Shown here one piece after another: positions 1-8,439 of a stretch of DNA of 64,000 bases (positions are counted from its first letter, which is position 1; each line of letters starts with the position of its first letter). The stretch is from contig JAHJCO010000026.1 of NCBI GenBank assembly GCA_018831265.1, positions 1-64,000 of the forward strand, written 5' to 3'. A model generated the notes under the pieces. The model worked only from the letters and a program-made list of their open reading frames with translations. It was not told the origin of the DNA and did not search any database. The translations under genes were made by a program, and so were the position numbers. Origin of the DNA: Actinomycetota bacterium. Its GTDB lineage: Bacteria; Actinomycetota; Geothermincolia; Fen-727; Anoxymicrobiaceae.

Positions 1-7
1 CGGGGCG

Positions 8-604
8 ATGCCCCCGCCGCCTGCGCAGGGCGTGGTGCCGACCCCTCCACCGGGCATGCCGCCGCCCGCCCCCGGGGCGATGCCTCCACCGGCGCCGGGG
101 GCCATGCCTCCACCCCCCGGCGGTCCGCAACCCCCTCCGCCGGGGATGCCGCAGATGATGCCCCCCGGACCCGCCGCGCCTCCAAAGGCGAAGAAGGGGA
201 TGAGCAAGGGGCTGAAGATCGGCTGCCTTATCGGGGTGATCGCGGTCCTGCTGATAATCGCCCTGGTGGTCGTTCTCGTGGTGGTGTTTGTGGGTGTGCT
301 CTCCAAGCCGGCCGACGTGGCCAACAACTACATGAAGTACCTGGACGACGGGAGCGTGGCGCAGGCCTGGGAACTCCTGACCCCGGCCACTCAGCGCTCC
401 GAGACACGTTCGGGCTTCGAGGAGAAGGCCACCCTGTTCGAGGGGGAGATAACCAGGTACTTCACCTCGAACATCGAGATCTCCGGGAGCGTGGCCGAGA
501 TCCGGATGGACGTCACCTACGCGGACGGTGAGAAGGGCGTCTGGGAGTTCACGCTCCTCAAGCAGGATGGAGAGTGGAAGATCCAGAACGTAGACATCTC
601 CTAA
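8..604 (+). CDS. Proline-rich, single-pass membrane protein with DUF4878-like C-terminal domain (possibly 5' partial)
   Basis: The frame is open to the window edge before this ATG, so the true start may lie upstream. Residues 1-62 are a Pro/Gly/Met/Ala-rich low-complexity tail, followed by a basic KAKKGMSKG stretch and one long hydrophobic segment (about residues 70-98). The remaining ~100 residues resemble the small NTF2-like/DUF4878 lipoprotein fold (VANNYMKYLDDG, then a WELLTP helix and a terminal EWKIQNVDIS strand). Known proteins with this layout have a cytosolic proline-rich tail and an extracytoplasmic domain of unknown role. The TAA stop lies inside the palindromic element that follows. 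Function unknown. Confidence 0.7.
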   Translation: MPPPPAQGVVPTPPPGMPPPAPGAMPPPAPGAMPPPPGGPQPPPPGMPQMMPPGPAAPPKAKKGMSKGLKIGCLIGVIAVLLIIALVVVLVVVFVGVLSKPADVANNYMKYLDDGSVAQAWELLTPATQRSETRSGFEEKATLFEGEITRYFTSNIEISGSVAEIRMDVTYADGEKGVWEFTLLKQDGEWKIQNVDIS

Positions 605-702
605 TACGGTGCCAGGCACATTAGCCCGCAAGTATTAGTCTCAACCACAAGAGCTAATAATCCGGGCCTAATGTGCCTGGCACATTAGTGTGAAAGTATT
701 AG
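601..702. repeat. GTGCCAGGCAC-type palindromic intergenic element between convergent genes
   Basis: Long imperfect inverted repeat. A left arm GGTGCCAGGCACATTAG-CCCG (608-629) pairs with CGGG-CCTAATGTGCCTGGCAC (663-683). An outer CTAATAC (601-607) pairs with GTATTAG (696-702), and inner AGTATTAG/CTAATAA copies lie between. The stop codons of both flanking convergent genes fall within the element, so it could act as a two-way terminator although it has no T-tract. Related cores recur at 17295, 17994, 26743 and 28391. Confidence 0.7.
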
Positions 703-1901
703 TCGCACGGGTAAAAACGCTTCCTCGAGACCAGCTTCGGCGCGCCCTTGACGAACAGCTCGCCCACCATCGCGCGCGCTCGCGCCAGGTTGCGTCTGGG
801 TGTCCGGACTCCCATGGCTTCGCAGACGAGCTCGTTCAGGTGCCAGACCGGGATGACGAACGGGGTCACCTGGGTCCCCACCGAGAACAGCAGGTCGCAG
901 GAGTTGCAGTAGACCACCAGGCGGTCGGCGCGGGTGGCGCGGGCCTCGCGAAGGCGCCTGATGGTGCCCGCTGCCATGTCCAGGGGGTTGAAGCGTGCCG
1001 CCCCGTGCCCCAGACCGCAGCACAGCGACATCTCACCTGTATGCCGCATCTCGACGACCTCGCATCCCATGTGCTCGAGGATCCGGCGTGGTTTCTCGCG
1101 GAACCCGGCGCCCAGTAGCTTGGCGTGGCACGGGTCCTGGACCGTAACCTTCAGCCCGGAGAGCTTGCCCTTCACGTCCAGTGCTCCCGAGAGGACCATG
1201 TCCGCCAGCAGGTCGCCGAAGTAGCTCACCTCGAACGGGAACCTGGCGCCGAAGTAGCGCGGCAGGATGTTGGACAGCACGTTGTAGCAGGCCTGGCAGT
1301 ACGCCACCACCTCGCGAGCGGGGAACTCCGCGTAGATACCGGTCAGCCGATCGGCAACCTGCCGGACCCTCTCCAGGGCGCCCATCCGGTAGTAGACCTC
1401 TCCGCAGCACAGGTCCTGCCGCCCGAATATGGGAAGGCCCTCGAACAGCGGTGTGTCGGCCATGTAGGGAAGGATCTGCAGGTTGCACCCCGCGAACAGC
1501 GCGCGCCCCGCCAGCTCGTCGCGCTCCAGGTCGATCCACCGGGCGAGGAGGGGAGCCTCGTCGTCGGGAAGGCTACCCATCACCTTCCACCACGCGTTCT
1601 CCGGCTCGAGGGGCATCACCAGCGAGGCACGGACCGGGTACCTCTCGCGGTGCCCGCGACGGAACCAGGAGTACAGGATCAGGCCGTACGGGTTGCAGTC
1701 CCGCGGGCAGGCGGCGCTACATGACATGCAGGAGCTGCATCGGCGCAGGACCTCGTCCAGCTCGACCCCGCCGGCCAGTGCCCGCACTGCGCGCGCGGGG
1801 TCCTCGAGCCGCCGGCCGAACTCGGGGCAGGCCGCGAGGCACTCCCCACAGTAGTCGCAGGACTCGACTTCGAAAAAATCGGAGAGCTCCGGCTCGTACA
1901 C
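699..1901 (-). CDS. (Fe-S)-binding CCG-domain oxidoreductase subunit (HdrD/GlcF type)
   Basis: Probable electron-transfer subunit resembling heterodisulfide reductase HdrD or glycolate oxidase GlcF. An N-terminal ferredoxin module carries two 4Fe-4S motifs (C15, C18, C21, C25 and C55, C58, C61, C65). Two CCG domains follow, with CCG at residues 165-167 and 294-296 and trailing CxxC motifs (CQAC, CNSC); these usually bind a non-cubane or active-site cluster. Length (400 aa) is normal for the family. The start is GTG, preceded by a strong GAGGGAGGT site. It lies 10 bp after the MFS gene on the same strand, so the two are probably one transcript. The redox partner is not in the window, so substrate is unknown. 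Confidence 0.85.
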   Translation of the reverse strand: MYEPELSDFFEVESCDYCGECLAACPEFGRRLEDPARAVRALAGGVELDEVLRRCSSCMSCSAACPRDCNPYGLILYSWFRRGHRERYPVRASLVMPLEPENAWWKVMGSLPDDEAPLLARWIDLERDELAGRALFAGCNLQILPYMADTPLFEGLPIFGRQDLCCGEVYYRMGALERVRQVADRLTGIYAEFPAREVVAYCQACYNVLSNILPRYFGARFPFEVSYFGDLLADMVLSGALDVKGKLSGLKVTVQDPCHAKLLGAGFREKPRRILEHMGCEVVEMRHTGEMSLCCGLGHGAARFNPLDMAAGTIRRLREARATRADRLVVYCNSCDLLFSVGTQVTPFVIPVWHLNELVCEAMGVRTPRRNLARARAMVGELFVKGAPKLVSRKRFYPCD

Positions 1902-1911
1902 CTTACCTCCC

Positions 1912-3111
1912 TCAGATCGCGTCGGTACCGCAGGCCAGCTCGGGGCCCGCTCCGACGAGCTCGCCCCTGAGCACGATCAGGCACGCCAGCACCCCGAACA
2001 GCGGCAGGCTGATCGAGGCCATACCAACCACATAGCCCCCGAACTGGTTGGTCAATCCCACGAAATATGGGAGAACAGCCCCTCCCACGGCGCCGGCTGC
2101 CAGGAACACCGAGAACACGGCGGACGAAAGCTCGGCCGGGAACCACGCCACGTAGCCTATGAGCATGGGGTAGATACCCGAGTAGAAGAGCCCGACCAGT
2201 GGGTATATGAGCTCGGCGGCCGTCCGGGAGCCGGTCATCGGAGCGATGAGCACTGTCAGTGCCGAGGATATCGTAAGGAAGAGCAGGATGTGGTACGGAT
2301 CGACGCGTTTCGAAAGCCAGCCGCAGATCCACCGGCCGACGGTCAGCGAAGCCCACAGGGCGGTGAGCACCCAGGCACCTATGTTGGACGCCGAGTAATG
2401 GCTATCGAAAAAGCGGATTATCCACATCGAGACCGCGCTCTCGGCGGCGATGTAGAGCAGCAGCGCGACGAACAGCCCGATGAACAGCTTTCTCCGCTCC
2501 GCGAGGATGTCCCGAAGGACGCCCAGGGACAGGACGCGCACGCCTTCGAGCCGTTCCAGGTGGGCCACGGCAACCGGAACGGACAGGGGGATGATCATGA
2601 GCGCGGGCACCGCGAAGACCCAGCGCCACATCTCGGGCCGCTCTCCCATGACCAGCCTAGCGATCAGGGGGCCGGAGAGCACTCCCAGGGAAAAGAAGCC
2701 GTAGAGCAGGTTCTGCGCGCGGTGGCTGGCCTCCCCGCAGACGCGCGTCACGTATATCCCCGGGAACGCGATGAGGATGCCGTTGGCAATGCCCACCACC
2801 AGGAACAGCACCAGCAGCAACGGGTACCAGGGGCACACCGCCGAGGCAAGCAGGGAGACGCAGAGCAGCGCAGCCTGCGAGAGGGTTATCTGCTTGACGG
2901 TGAACCTCTGCATCAGCCGGGTGATGAGCAGTATGCCGACCACGCCGCCCACGAAGTAGGAGACCTGCAGCAGCCCCCCGAGGCTCTCGCGGAAGCCGAA
3001 GTATTCCATGACCTTGTGAACGGTAGAGGGGGCGAGCAGCAGGACGATGCCCGGGACTATCATGAGCGGGAAAAACGCCCCTGCTCTCCGCCAGATCCCT
3101 TCGCCTTCCAA
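1912..3111 (-). CDS. Major facilitator superfamily transporter
   Basis: Polytopic protein with about 12 hydrophobic segments; the first begins GAFFPLMIVPG and the segments end just before the C-terminus. The frame extends to an ATG at 3216, but the first ~35 residues of that form are not membrane-like. TTG at 3111 has an AAAGAGG site 4 nt upstream, so I prefer it. That start also leaves room for the divergent promoter. It is probably co-transcribed with the downstream Fe-S protein, which suggests uptake or export of the compound that protein oxidises or reduces. Substrate cannot be inferred. Confidence 0.8.
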   Translation of the reverse strand: MEGEGIWRRAGAFFPLMIVPGIVLLLAPSTVHKVMEYFGFRESLGGLLQVSYFVGGVVGILLITRLMQRFTVKQITLSQAALLCVSLLASAVCPWYPLLLVLFLVVGIANGILIAFPGIYVTRVCGEASHRAQNLLYGFFSLGVLSGPLIARLVMGERPEMWRWVFAVPALMIIPLSVPVAVAHLERLEGVRVLSLGVLRDILAERRKLFIGLFVALLLYIAAESAVSMWIIRFFDSHYSASNIGAWVLTALWASLTVGRWICGWLSKRVDPYHILLFLTISSALTVLIAPMTGSRTAAELIYPLVGLFYSGIYPMLIGYVAWFPAELSSAVFSVFLAAGAVGGAVLPYFVGLTNQFGGYVVGMASISLPLFGVLACLIVLRGELVGAGPELACGTDAI

Positions 3112-3187
3112 GCTGCCTCTTTCTCGTTCCAGGCCGGTGGCATGCGCCAGACACAACGGACATTCTACATCGTAGCCCGGGTACGCG

Positions 3188-3216
3188 TTGTGCCCCCCGG
3201 CCGGCGGGCTTAACAT
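3188..3216 (+). promoter_or_regulatory. Candidate promoter of the repeat-domain surface protein (possibly leaderless)
   Basis: TTGTGC at 3188-3193, a 17-nt spacer, then TAACAT at 3211-3216. Transcription would begin about 6-7 nt later, at or next to the ATG at 3223, and no Shine-Dalgarno site is visible. A leaderless mRNA, common in Actinobacteria, is therefore likely. Motif match only. Confidence 0.4.
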
Positions 3217-3222
3217 TAGATC

Positions 3223-4464
3223 ATGAAGAAGCGCGCAGCGGTATTACTGATCACGGCACTCCTGGTGTCCGGAGCGGCCTTCACACTGGCCCTGCCTCCC
3301 GTCGCCGTGGCCGGTCCGGCGGAGGGGGTGACCTATCTGAGGTCACGGCAGACAGAGGACGGCGGCTTCGCGGAACCGGAGAGCGAGTCGGACCCGTTCG
3401 TCACCTGCTGGGCCGTGATCGCCGGCAAGGCCGCGGGCCAGGACCCGCTTTCCTGGAAGAAGGGAGCCAACGGCCCCGGCGAGTACCTGTCCGCGGAGGC
3501 CTCCTCGATCACCGAGCTATCGGAGGTCGAGCTCCTCGCGCTGGCGCTGGCCACCGCGGGCTCCGACCCGCGCGACGTGGAGGGCACGAACCTGGTCACC
3601 ATGATCAAGGCCCACCTGGCGGACGACGGCATGATAGGGGAGACGCTGGAGGAGCACTGCTGGGGGATGATCGCGCTGGCCGCGTGCGGCGAGGCCGTCC
3701 CCGCCTCGTGCACCGAGTGGCTGGCGGGACAGCAGAGGGAGGACGGGGGCTGGGGCGACTACGACGACGAGCTGGTCCTCGCCACCTCGGTCGCGGTGGA
3801 GGCCCTGGTCGCCGGGGGCGAGGCACGGACATCCGCCGTGGACCGGGCCATGGCCCTCCTGAAGAGCAAGATAGAGCCGGACGGCGGGTTCTCGAGCGCG
3901 AGTGAGTCCTCCGATGCGCTGACGACGTCCATGGCCATTAGCGCGATAGTCGCGGCCGGAGGGAACCCGTCCTCAGCGGAGTACAGCTTCCAGGGCAACA
4001 GCCCCGCTGCGTACCTCGCCTCCCTGCAGGCCGCCGACGGCCACTACAAGCTGGACGCGGAGGACGAGATGGAGCCCGTCATGGTAACGGCCATGGCGGT
4101 CCCGGCGGCGGCGGGCAAGGCGCTTCCCCTCGGTGGGACTTCTCCCGGCACCTCTACAACCACGACGACCGGCGGCAGCCCGACGCTGGTGGAGCTGGGC
4201 AGGGTCGGGGCCTCGTCATCGGCGGCGGGATCGAGTACCACCGTGAGCCCGGGCGGGCCCGGGGTCAGCCTGAAGGTCGAGCCCGGAGCTCAGGCGGGGG
4301 CGTCGGCGACCACCGGCACCGGGCACGCCTCATTCTGGTTCTTCCTGGCGCTGTGCGGGGTCTACATTGTGGTCCTGGCGGCGGTCGCTATCGTCGTCGC
4401 CCTGGTGGCCAGGCCCCGCCATGTAACAAAAGGGTCAGACCCTCTTGTTACATTCAATCCCTGA
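3223..4464 (+). CDS. Secreted, membrane-anchored protein with prenyltransferase/squalene-cyclase-type repeats
   Basis: A signal peptide (residues 1-30, ending near PVAVAG) leads into an alpha/alpha-toroid of QxxDGG(F/W) repeats: TEDGGFAEP, REDGGWGDYDD and EPDGGFSSA. These resemble terpene cyclase, prenyltransferase and cobalamin-binding folds, but I see no cyclase DXDD catalytic motif. A Thr/Ser/Gly-rich linker (about 300-365) precedes one C-terminal membrane helix (FFLALCGVYIVVLAAVAIVV). The toroid is thus held outside the cell and more likely binds a ligand than acts as a cyclase. The last ~14 residues (from RHVTKGSDPLV) are encoded by a palindromic repeat, and the 3' end overlaps the convergent gene by 11 bp. 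Confidence 0.75.
   Translation: MKKRAAVLLITALLVSGAAFTLALPPVAVAGPAEGVTYLRSRQTEDGGFAEPESESDPFVTCWAVIAGKAAGQDPLSWKKGANGPGEYLSAEASSITELSEVELLALALATAGSDPRDVEGTNLVTMIKAHLADDGMIGETLEEHCWGMIALAACGEAVPASCTEWLAGQQREDGGWGDYDDELVLATSVAVEALVAGGEARTSAVDRAMALLKSKIEPDGGFSSASESSDALTTSMAISAIVAAGGNPSSAEYSFQGNSPAAYLASLQAADGHYKLDAEDEMEPVMVTAMAVPAAAGKALPLGGTSPGTSTTTTTGGSPTLVELGRVGASSSAAGSSTTVSPGGPGVSLKVEPGAQAGASATTGTGHASFWFFLALCGVYIVVLAAVAIVVALVARPRHVTKGSDPLVTFNP
4421..4453. repeat. 33-bp palindrome with GGGTCAGACCC core
   Basis: ATGTAACAAAA and its near-complement TCTTGTTACAT flank a perfect GGGTCAGACCC core. It lies inside the 3' end of the + strand gene and ends next to the stop codon of the - strand gene. The same 33-bp design recurs at 17994-18026. 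It may act as a terminator for the convergent pair. Confidence 0.75.
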
Positions 4465-4879
4465 ACCCGTCCCGGTTCTTCCAGAGGGTCGCGAGCGTCA
4501 GCGTTCCCATAAACACCGTCCAGAGGTTCACCACCAGCATCTGCGCGCGGTCCGAGGTCAGCGGCCGGTACTTCCCGTTCTCCAGCGAGTAGAGTATGTC
4601 CATGCAGGCCAGGAACATCAGGGCGCTGCCCGCGGCGGCTCCGGCGAAGAAGCCCTTGCGGTTCATCTTCAGTATGTTCCGCGCCGCCACCAGGCAACAG
4701 CCGATCATCCAGGAATCGGCCACCGGGAAGGCACGCTCGAACGCCTCGTCCTGCTCGGTCTCGGTCGCCTCCATCTTTCCGGCGAAGAACAGTATCCAGA
4801 AGAGCGCGGTTGCCAGGCCCGTGAAGGCCAGGAGGCCGGCCAGGACGGTCAGGGAGACAGGCCGCTTCTTTTCATCCAT
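4454..4879 (-). CDS. Small four-helix membrane protein of unknown function
   Basis: About 141 residues with four hydrophobic stretches: VSLTVLAGLLAFTGLATALF, a WMIGCCLVAARNIL stretch, FFAGAAAGSALMFLACMDIL and a C-terminal MLVVNLWTVFMGTLTLATL. I chose the ATG at 4879 because GGAGGTGA lies just upstream; the open frame reaches 4927 but that part reads through a decayed repeat. No family is recognised. It converges on the repeat-domain protein and overlaps its end. Confidence 0.65.
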   Translation of the reverse strand: MDEKKRPVSLTVLAGLLAFTGLATALFWILFFAGKMEATETEQDEAFERAFPVADSWMIGCCLVAARNILKMNRKGFFAGAAAGSALMFLACMDILYSLENGKYRPLTSDRAQMLVVNLWTVFMGTLTLATLWKNRDGFRD

Positions 4880-5059
4880 CTCGTCACCTCCGGTAAGGTC
4901 AGATCCGTGAATGTGAATATACACCATCGTGAAAGAAAACCTCAGATGAAAGAAATCCTCAGAGGTATTCTCTCACGGGGGTGTCCCCGCTCAAGGTCCG
5001 GGGCGTCCCCACTGTGATATATTCAAAAAAGCCAGGGGGATGAAGATGGAGGTCAGGCC
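4880..5059. other. Divergent intergenic region with a decayed palindromic element
   Basis: Holds the start signals of two divergent genes. AGGTCAGATCCGTGAAT at 4897-4913 matches one arm of the intact element at 24867-24940, but the second arm is missing. A GGGGTGTCCCC and a GGGGCGTCCCC half-palindrome (about 4978-5010) and a tandem pair of AAAGAAA(A)(T)CCTCAGA-like segments (4931-4962) follow. The glycyl radical gene has a weak GGGGGATGAAGATGGAGG upstream sequence. Confidence 0.4.
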
Positions 5060-7453
5060 ATGGAGGAGTCCATAGCATTGAAGCCCGAGGAGCTGTGGAA
5101 TCCGGCGTCCGGGTTGAGCGACAGGGTCGGCAGGCTCCGCGAGGAGTACGTCGAGATCGAGCAGCGTGACTTCCACAACGAGGTCATGCCCTTCACGACC
5201 GGCACCGACTGGGACCAGGTGTGGTCACCGGTTCTCTGGGGGGTGGTACCCGAGCTCATCGCCTTCAACAAGGCGTTCATGGAGAGCCTGCCCCTCGCGG
5301 CCACCAAGGTCGAGCTGCCCGACGGGTTCTGGGACGAGCCCCACGTGGTCAGGGTCGCGATGTTCTTCCGCGAGGTGGTCTCGAGGTACCTGCCGGTTCG
5401 CATACTGGACGGAGAGCTCATAGTGGGCGGCCAGTTCAACGTGGCGCTCTCTCGCGCTCACAACAAGTCCGAGGCAAGGGCCTGGCTGAAGGACACCATG
5501 AAGTGGCTGAAGGGGATAGAGAAGCTGAACTCACACGGGATGGGAAACGCCGGGGCCACGCCCGGACACCTGATCCCCGACTATCCCCGGGCGCTGGAAA
5601 CAGGGCTCAAAGGCCTGGTCGAGTACTTCGAGAGCCTGAAGGCCGACGCCGCAGGCAGGCAGCAGGAGGATCTCCTCCGCGCGCTCATCATCACCTGCGA
5701 GGCCGTGCGGGTGCTGGCCGGGCGATACGCGGACGAGGCCGAGAGGCTGGCCTCGGAGTGCGAGGATGAGGCCAGGCGCGAGGAACTCACCGAGATAGCC
5801 CGGGCATGCCGGAAAGTACCCTGGGAGCCCCCGGAGACGTTCGCCGAGGCGCTGCAGGCCCTCTGGTTCATCCACATGCTGGTGATGGTCCAGGAGTCGT
5901 ACCCCGGCCCGGGGCTGTCGCCGGGCCGTATAGACCAGTACCTCTACCCGTACTACCGGGACGACATCGAGGCCGGCCGCCTCACCCGCGAGCAGGCGAA
6001 GGAGCTCCTGGACTGCTTCTGGATCAAGCCCAACTACGCCTACGACTTCCTCTATCGCGTAGGGCGCAACAGGGGTATCACCTCGGGCTACGGCCAGCTG
6101 ATCACGGTAGGAGGGCACGGCCCCGCAGGTGAGGACGTCTCCAACGATCTGACCTGGCTGGTACTGGAGGTCATCGAGGAGATGAACCTGCTGGAGCCCA
6201 AGCCGAACGTCAGGCTGCACAGGAGCACGCCCGACGAACTGCTCAAGCGGGTCTCGGAGATGGTCGCCGGCGCCCAGGGCAGCCCGTTCCTGCTCAACTT
6301 CGACGAGAGGTCGGAGGAGGCGCTGCGCTGGCAGGGCCTGCCGGAGGAGGACCTCTGGGACTACGCGCCGGTGGGCTGCCTGGAGAACACCCTGCAGGGT
6401 AACGACCGCTCCGGTACGGTCGACGTCAACGTCAACCTCGCCAAGGCGGTCGAACTCACCCTCTTCGACGGCAAGGACCTTCAGACCGGGGACAGGCTCG
6501 GGCCCCGCACCGGGGACCCGCGCAAGTTCGAGACCTGGGAAGAGTTCAAGACCGCCTTCGAGACCCAGCTCAAGGCGCTGCTGGACACCTTCATCGACTT
6601 CTATGATTTCTCAGACTCCATCCGCGCCCGCTTCGAGCCGACCCCCTACCTCTCCGCGCTGGTGCGCGGCTGCGCGGAGTCCGGCCGGGACGTCACCAAC
6701 GCCGGCCCGGAGCACAACTACGTGACGGTGGAAGGGGTGGCCTTCGCAACGGCGGCCGACTCCATCGCCGCAATCAAGAAACTGGTCTATGAAGAGCGGC
6801 TGGTCTCCATGGACGAGCTGGTCAAGGCTATTGAGGCCAATTACGAGGGGTACGAGAAGATGCGCCAGACGCTCATCAACAAGGCGCCCAAGTACGGCAA
6901 CGACGACGACGAGGCCGACGCCATCGCGCGGTACCTGTCCCGTTTCTGGACCGAGGAGGTGTTCAAGCGGAGCACCCCCACCGGCCGCAGGTACCGGGGC
7001 GGCTACCTCTCCTGGAACTACTGGATAGCCTACGCCCCCACCACCGCCGCGACGCCCGACGGGAGGAAGAGGGGGACGTTTCTCTCCAACGGGCTCTGCC
7101 CGGTGGACGGGACGGACAGGCAGGGACCGACCGCCGTGGCGCTCTCCGTCGGCAAGCTGGGCCTCGAGACCGTCCCCAACGGTGACTCCCACACCATCAC
7201 CTTCAATCCCACGCTGCTCAAGGGAAGCGAGCGGGTGGACAAGCTGGCCTCGTACCTGCGCGCCTACGGGGAGAAGGGCGGCACGGCACTGCAGATCAAC
7301 GTGCTGGACGCCGAGACGCTGCGCAAGGCACAGGAGAAGCCCGAGGACTACAAGAACCTGCTGGTCCGGGTGACGGGGTACAACGCCTATTTCGTGATGC
7401 TCGGTCGTGAGATACAGGACGAGATAATCGCCCGGGAGTCACATGAGCTCTGA
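5060..7453 (+). CDS. Glycyl radical enzyme, PFL2/dehydratase-decarboxylase-lyase type, substrate unknown
   Basis: 797-aa member of the glycyl radical superfamily, acting anaerobically through a thiyl radical. The active-site motif is VGCLE with Cys440 and a glutamate two residues later. The radical-site motif is RVTGYNAYF with Gly773, 24 residues from the C-terminus, as usual. Family blocks HNYVTVEGVAFATAADS, ATPDGR and GNAGATPGHLIPDYP are present. The Cys-x-Glu pair fits the eliminase/decarboxylase group (diol dehydratase, choline or isethionate lyase, hydroxyproline dehydratase, arylacetate decarboxylases) rather than pyruvate formate-lyase (Cys-Cys). No microcompartment shell gene is nearby. 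The activase overlaps its 3' end by 11 bp. Confidence 0.9.
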   Translation: MEESIALKPEELWNPASGLSDRVGRLREEYVEIEQRDFHNEVMPFTTGTDWDQVWSPVLWGVVPELIAFNKAFMESLPLAATKVELPDGFWDEPHVVRVAMFFREVVSRYLPVRILDGELIVGGQFNVALSRAHNKSEARAWLKDTMKWLKGIEKLNSHGMGNAGATPGHLIPDYPRALETGLKGLVEYFESLKADAAGRQQEDLLRALIITCEAVRVLAGRYADEAERLASECEDEARREELTEIARACRKVPWEPPETFAEALQALWFIHMLVMVQESYPGPGLSPGRIDQYLYPYYRDDIEAGRLTREQAKELLDCFWIKPNYAYDFLYRVGRNRGITSGYGQLITVGGHGPAGEDVSNDLTWLVLEVIEEMNLLEPKPNVRLHRSTPDELLKRVSEMVAGAQGSPFLLNFDERSEEALRWQGLPEEDLWDYAPVGCLENTLQGNDRSGTVDVNVNLAKAVELTLFDGKDLQTGDRLGPRTGDPRKFETWEEFKTAFETQLKALLDTFIDFYDFSDSIRARFEPTPYLSALVRGCAESGRDVTNAGPEHNYVTVEGVAFATAADSIAAIKKLVYEERLVSMDELVKAIEANYEGYEKMRQTLINKAPKYGNDDDEADAIARYLSRFWTEEVFKRSTPTGRRYRGGYLSWNYWIAYAPTTAATPDGRKRGTFLSNGLCPVDGTDRQGPTAVALSVGKLGLETVPNGDSHTITFNPTLLKGSERVDKLASYLRAYGEKGGTALQINVLDAETLRKAQEKPEDYKNLLVRVTGYNAYFVMLGREIQDEIIARESHEL

Positions 7454-8396
7454 GAAGGCCCCGGCGCCCGACCCGGACTCCGGTACCGTCTTCAATATCC
7501 AGCGATTCTCCATCGAGGACGGGCCGGGGATAAGGACCACGGTGTTCATGAAGGGATGTCCCCTGCGCTGCACCTGGTGCCATAACCCCGAGGGTCTCGT
7601 CCTCAAGCCCCAGCTCATGTGGTTCGACGTGCGCTGCATCGGCGCGCGCGACTGCCTGGCCGCCTGCACCCGGGACGCGCTGGAGCTCACACGTGACGGT
7701 ATGCGAATAGACCGCGAGGCCTGCGACACCTGCGGCGACTGCGCGAAGGCTTGCCCCGCGGGGGCGCTGGAGGTGGTGGGGCGCTCCTACACGCCGGACG
7801 AGGCGTACGAGGAGGTCTACCGCGACGAGGCGTTCTACCGCAACTCCGGCGGGGGGATGACGGTGTCCGGTGGCGAGCCGACGATGCAGCCGAGGTTCGT
7901 GGCCGCACTGCTGAGGAAGTGCAGGGAGGGCGGCATCCACACCGCGCTCGATACCTGTGGATACTCCTCGCCCGAGGTACTGACCGGCCTGCTCGAGCTG
8001 GCCGACATGGCGCTGCTTGACCTGAAGGTGATGGACGAGGCGGAGCACCGCCGGCTGACCGGAGTGGACCCGGCCCCGGTGCTGGACAGCGCAAGGATCC
8101 TGGCGGGGTCCGGTAAGCCGGTATGGGTGAGGACGCCTATCATCCCCGGGTGCACCGACTCGCCTGAGAACATAGCGGCGCTCGCTTCGTTCCTGGCCGG
8201 GCTGGGGGGCGTCCAGAGATGGGACCTGCTGGCCTTCAACAACACCTGCGGGTCGAAGTACTCGAGGCTGGACATGGTCTGGGAGCTGGAGGGGGTGCCC
8301 CTGAAGACCGAGGACGAGATGGTGGAGCTGGCGGGCATCGCGGAACGGTCGGGCGTCGAGAAGGTGGCATGGTCGGGGGTGACCCGCCATGAATAA
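7443..8396 (+). CDS. Glycyl radical enzyme activating enzyme (radical SAM)
   Basis: Generates the glycyl radical on the upstream enzyme by S-adenosylmethionine cleavage. The radical-SAM motif CPLRCTWC (C39, C43, C46) follows the family GPGIRTTVFMKGC start. A ferredoxin-like insert follows, with CDTCGDCAKACP as a full 4Fe-4S motif. The other motif, CIGARDCLAAC, lacks the normal CxxC spacing, so that cluster may be altered. Other family blocks seen are SGGEPTMQ, DTCGY and DLKVMD. 317 aa, typical of the 4Fe-4S-insert activases; PFL activase lacks this insert. The translation start overlaps the lyase stop, which implies coupled translation. Confidence 0.92.
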   Translation: MSSEKAPAPDPDSGTVFNIQRFSIEDGPGIRTTVFMKGCPLRCTWCHNPEGLVLKPQLMWFDVRCIGARDCLAACTRDALELTRDGMRIDREACDTCGDCAKACPAGALEVVGRSYTPDEAYEEVYRDEAFYRNSGGGMTVSGGEPTMQPRFVAALLRKCREGGIHTALDTCGYSSPEVLTGLLELADMALLDLKVMDEAEHRRLTGVDPAPVLDSARILAGSGKPVWVRTPIIPGCTDSPENIAALASFLAGLGGVQRWDLLAFNNTCGSKYSRLDMVWELEGVPLKTEDEMVELAGIAERSGVEKVAWSGVTRHE

Positions 8397-8439
8397 ACGA
8401 CGGAATCCAAGGGGTGGCCGATCAACCTTGACTGATTCC

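Noticed and set aside
608-683. Palindromes as classic REP sequences of a RAYT transposase
   Set aside because: I could not find the GTAG tetranucleotide expected at the foot of RAYT-recognised REPs, and no RAYT gene is present, so they are reported only as palindromic elements.
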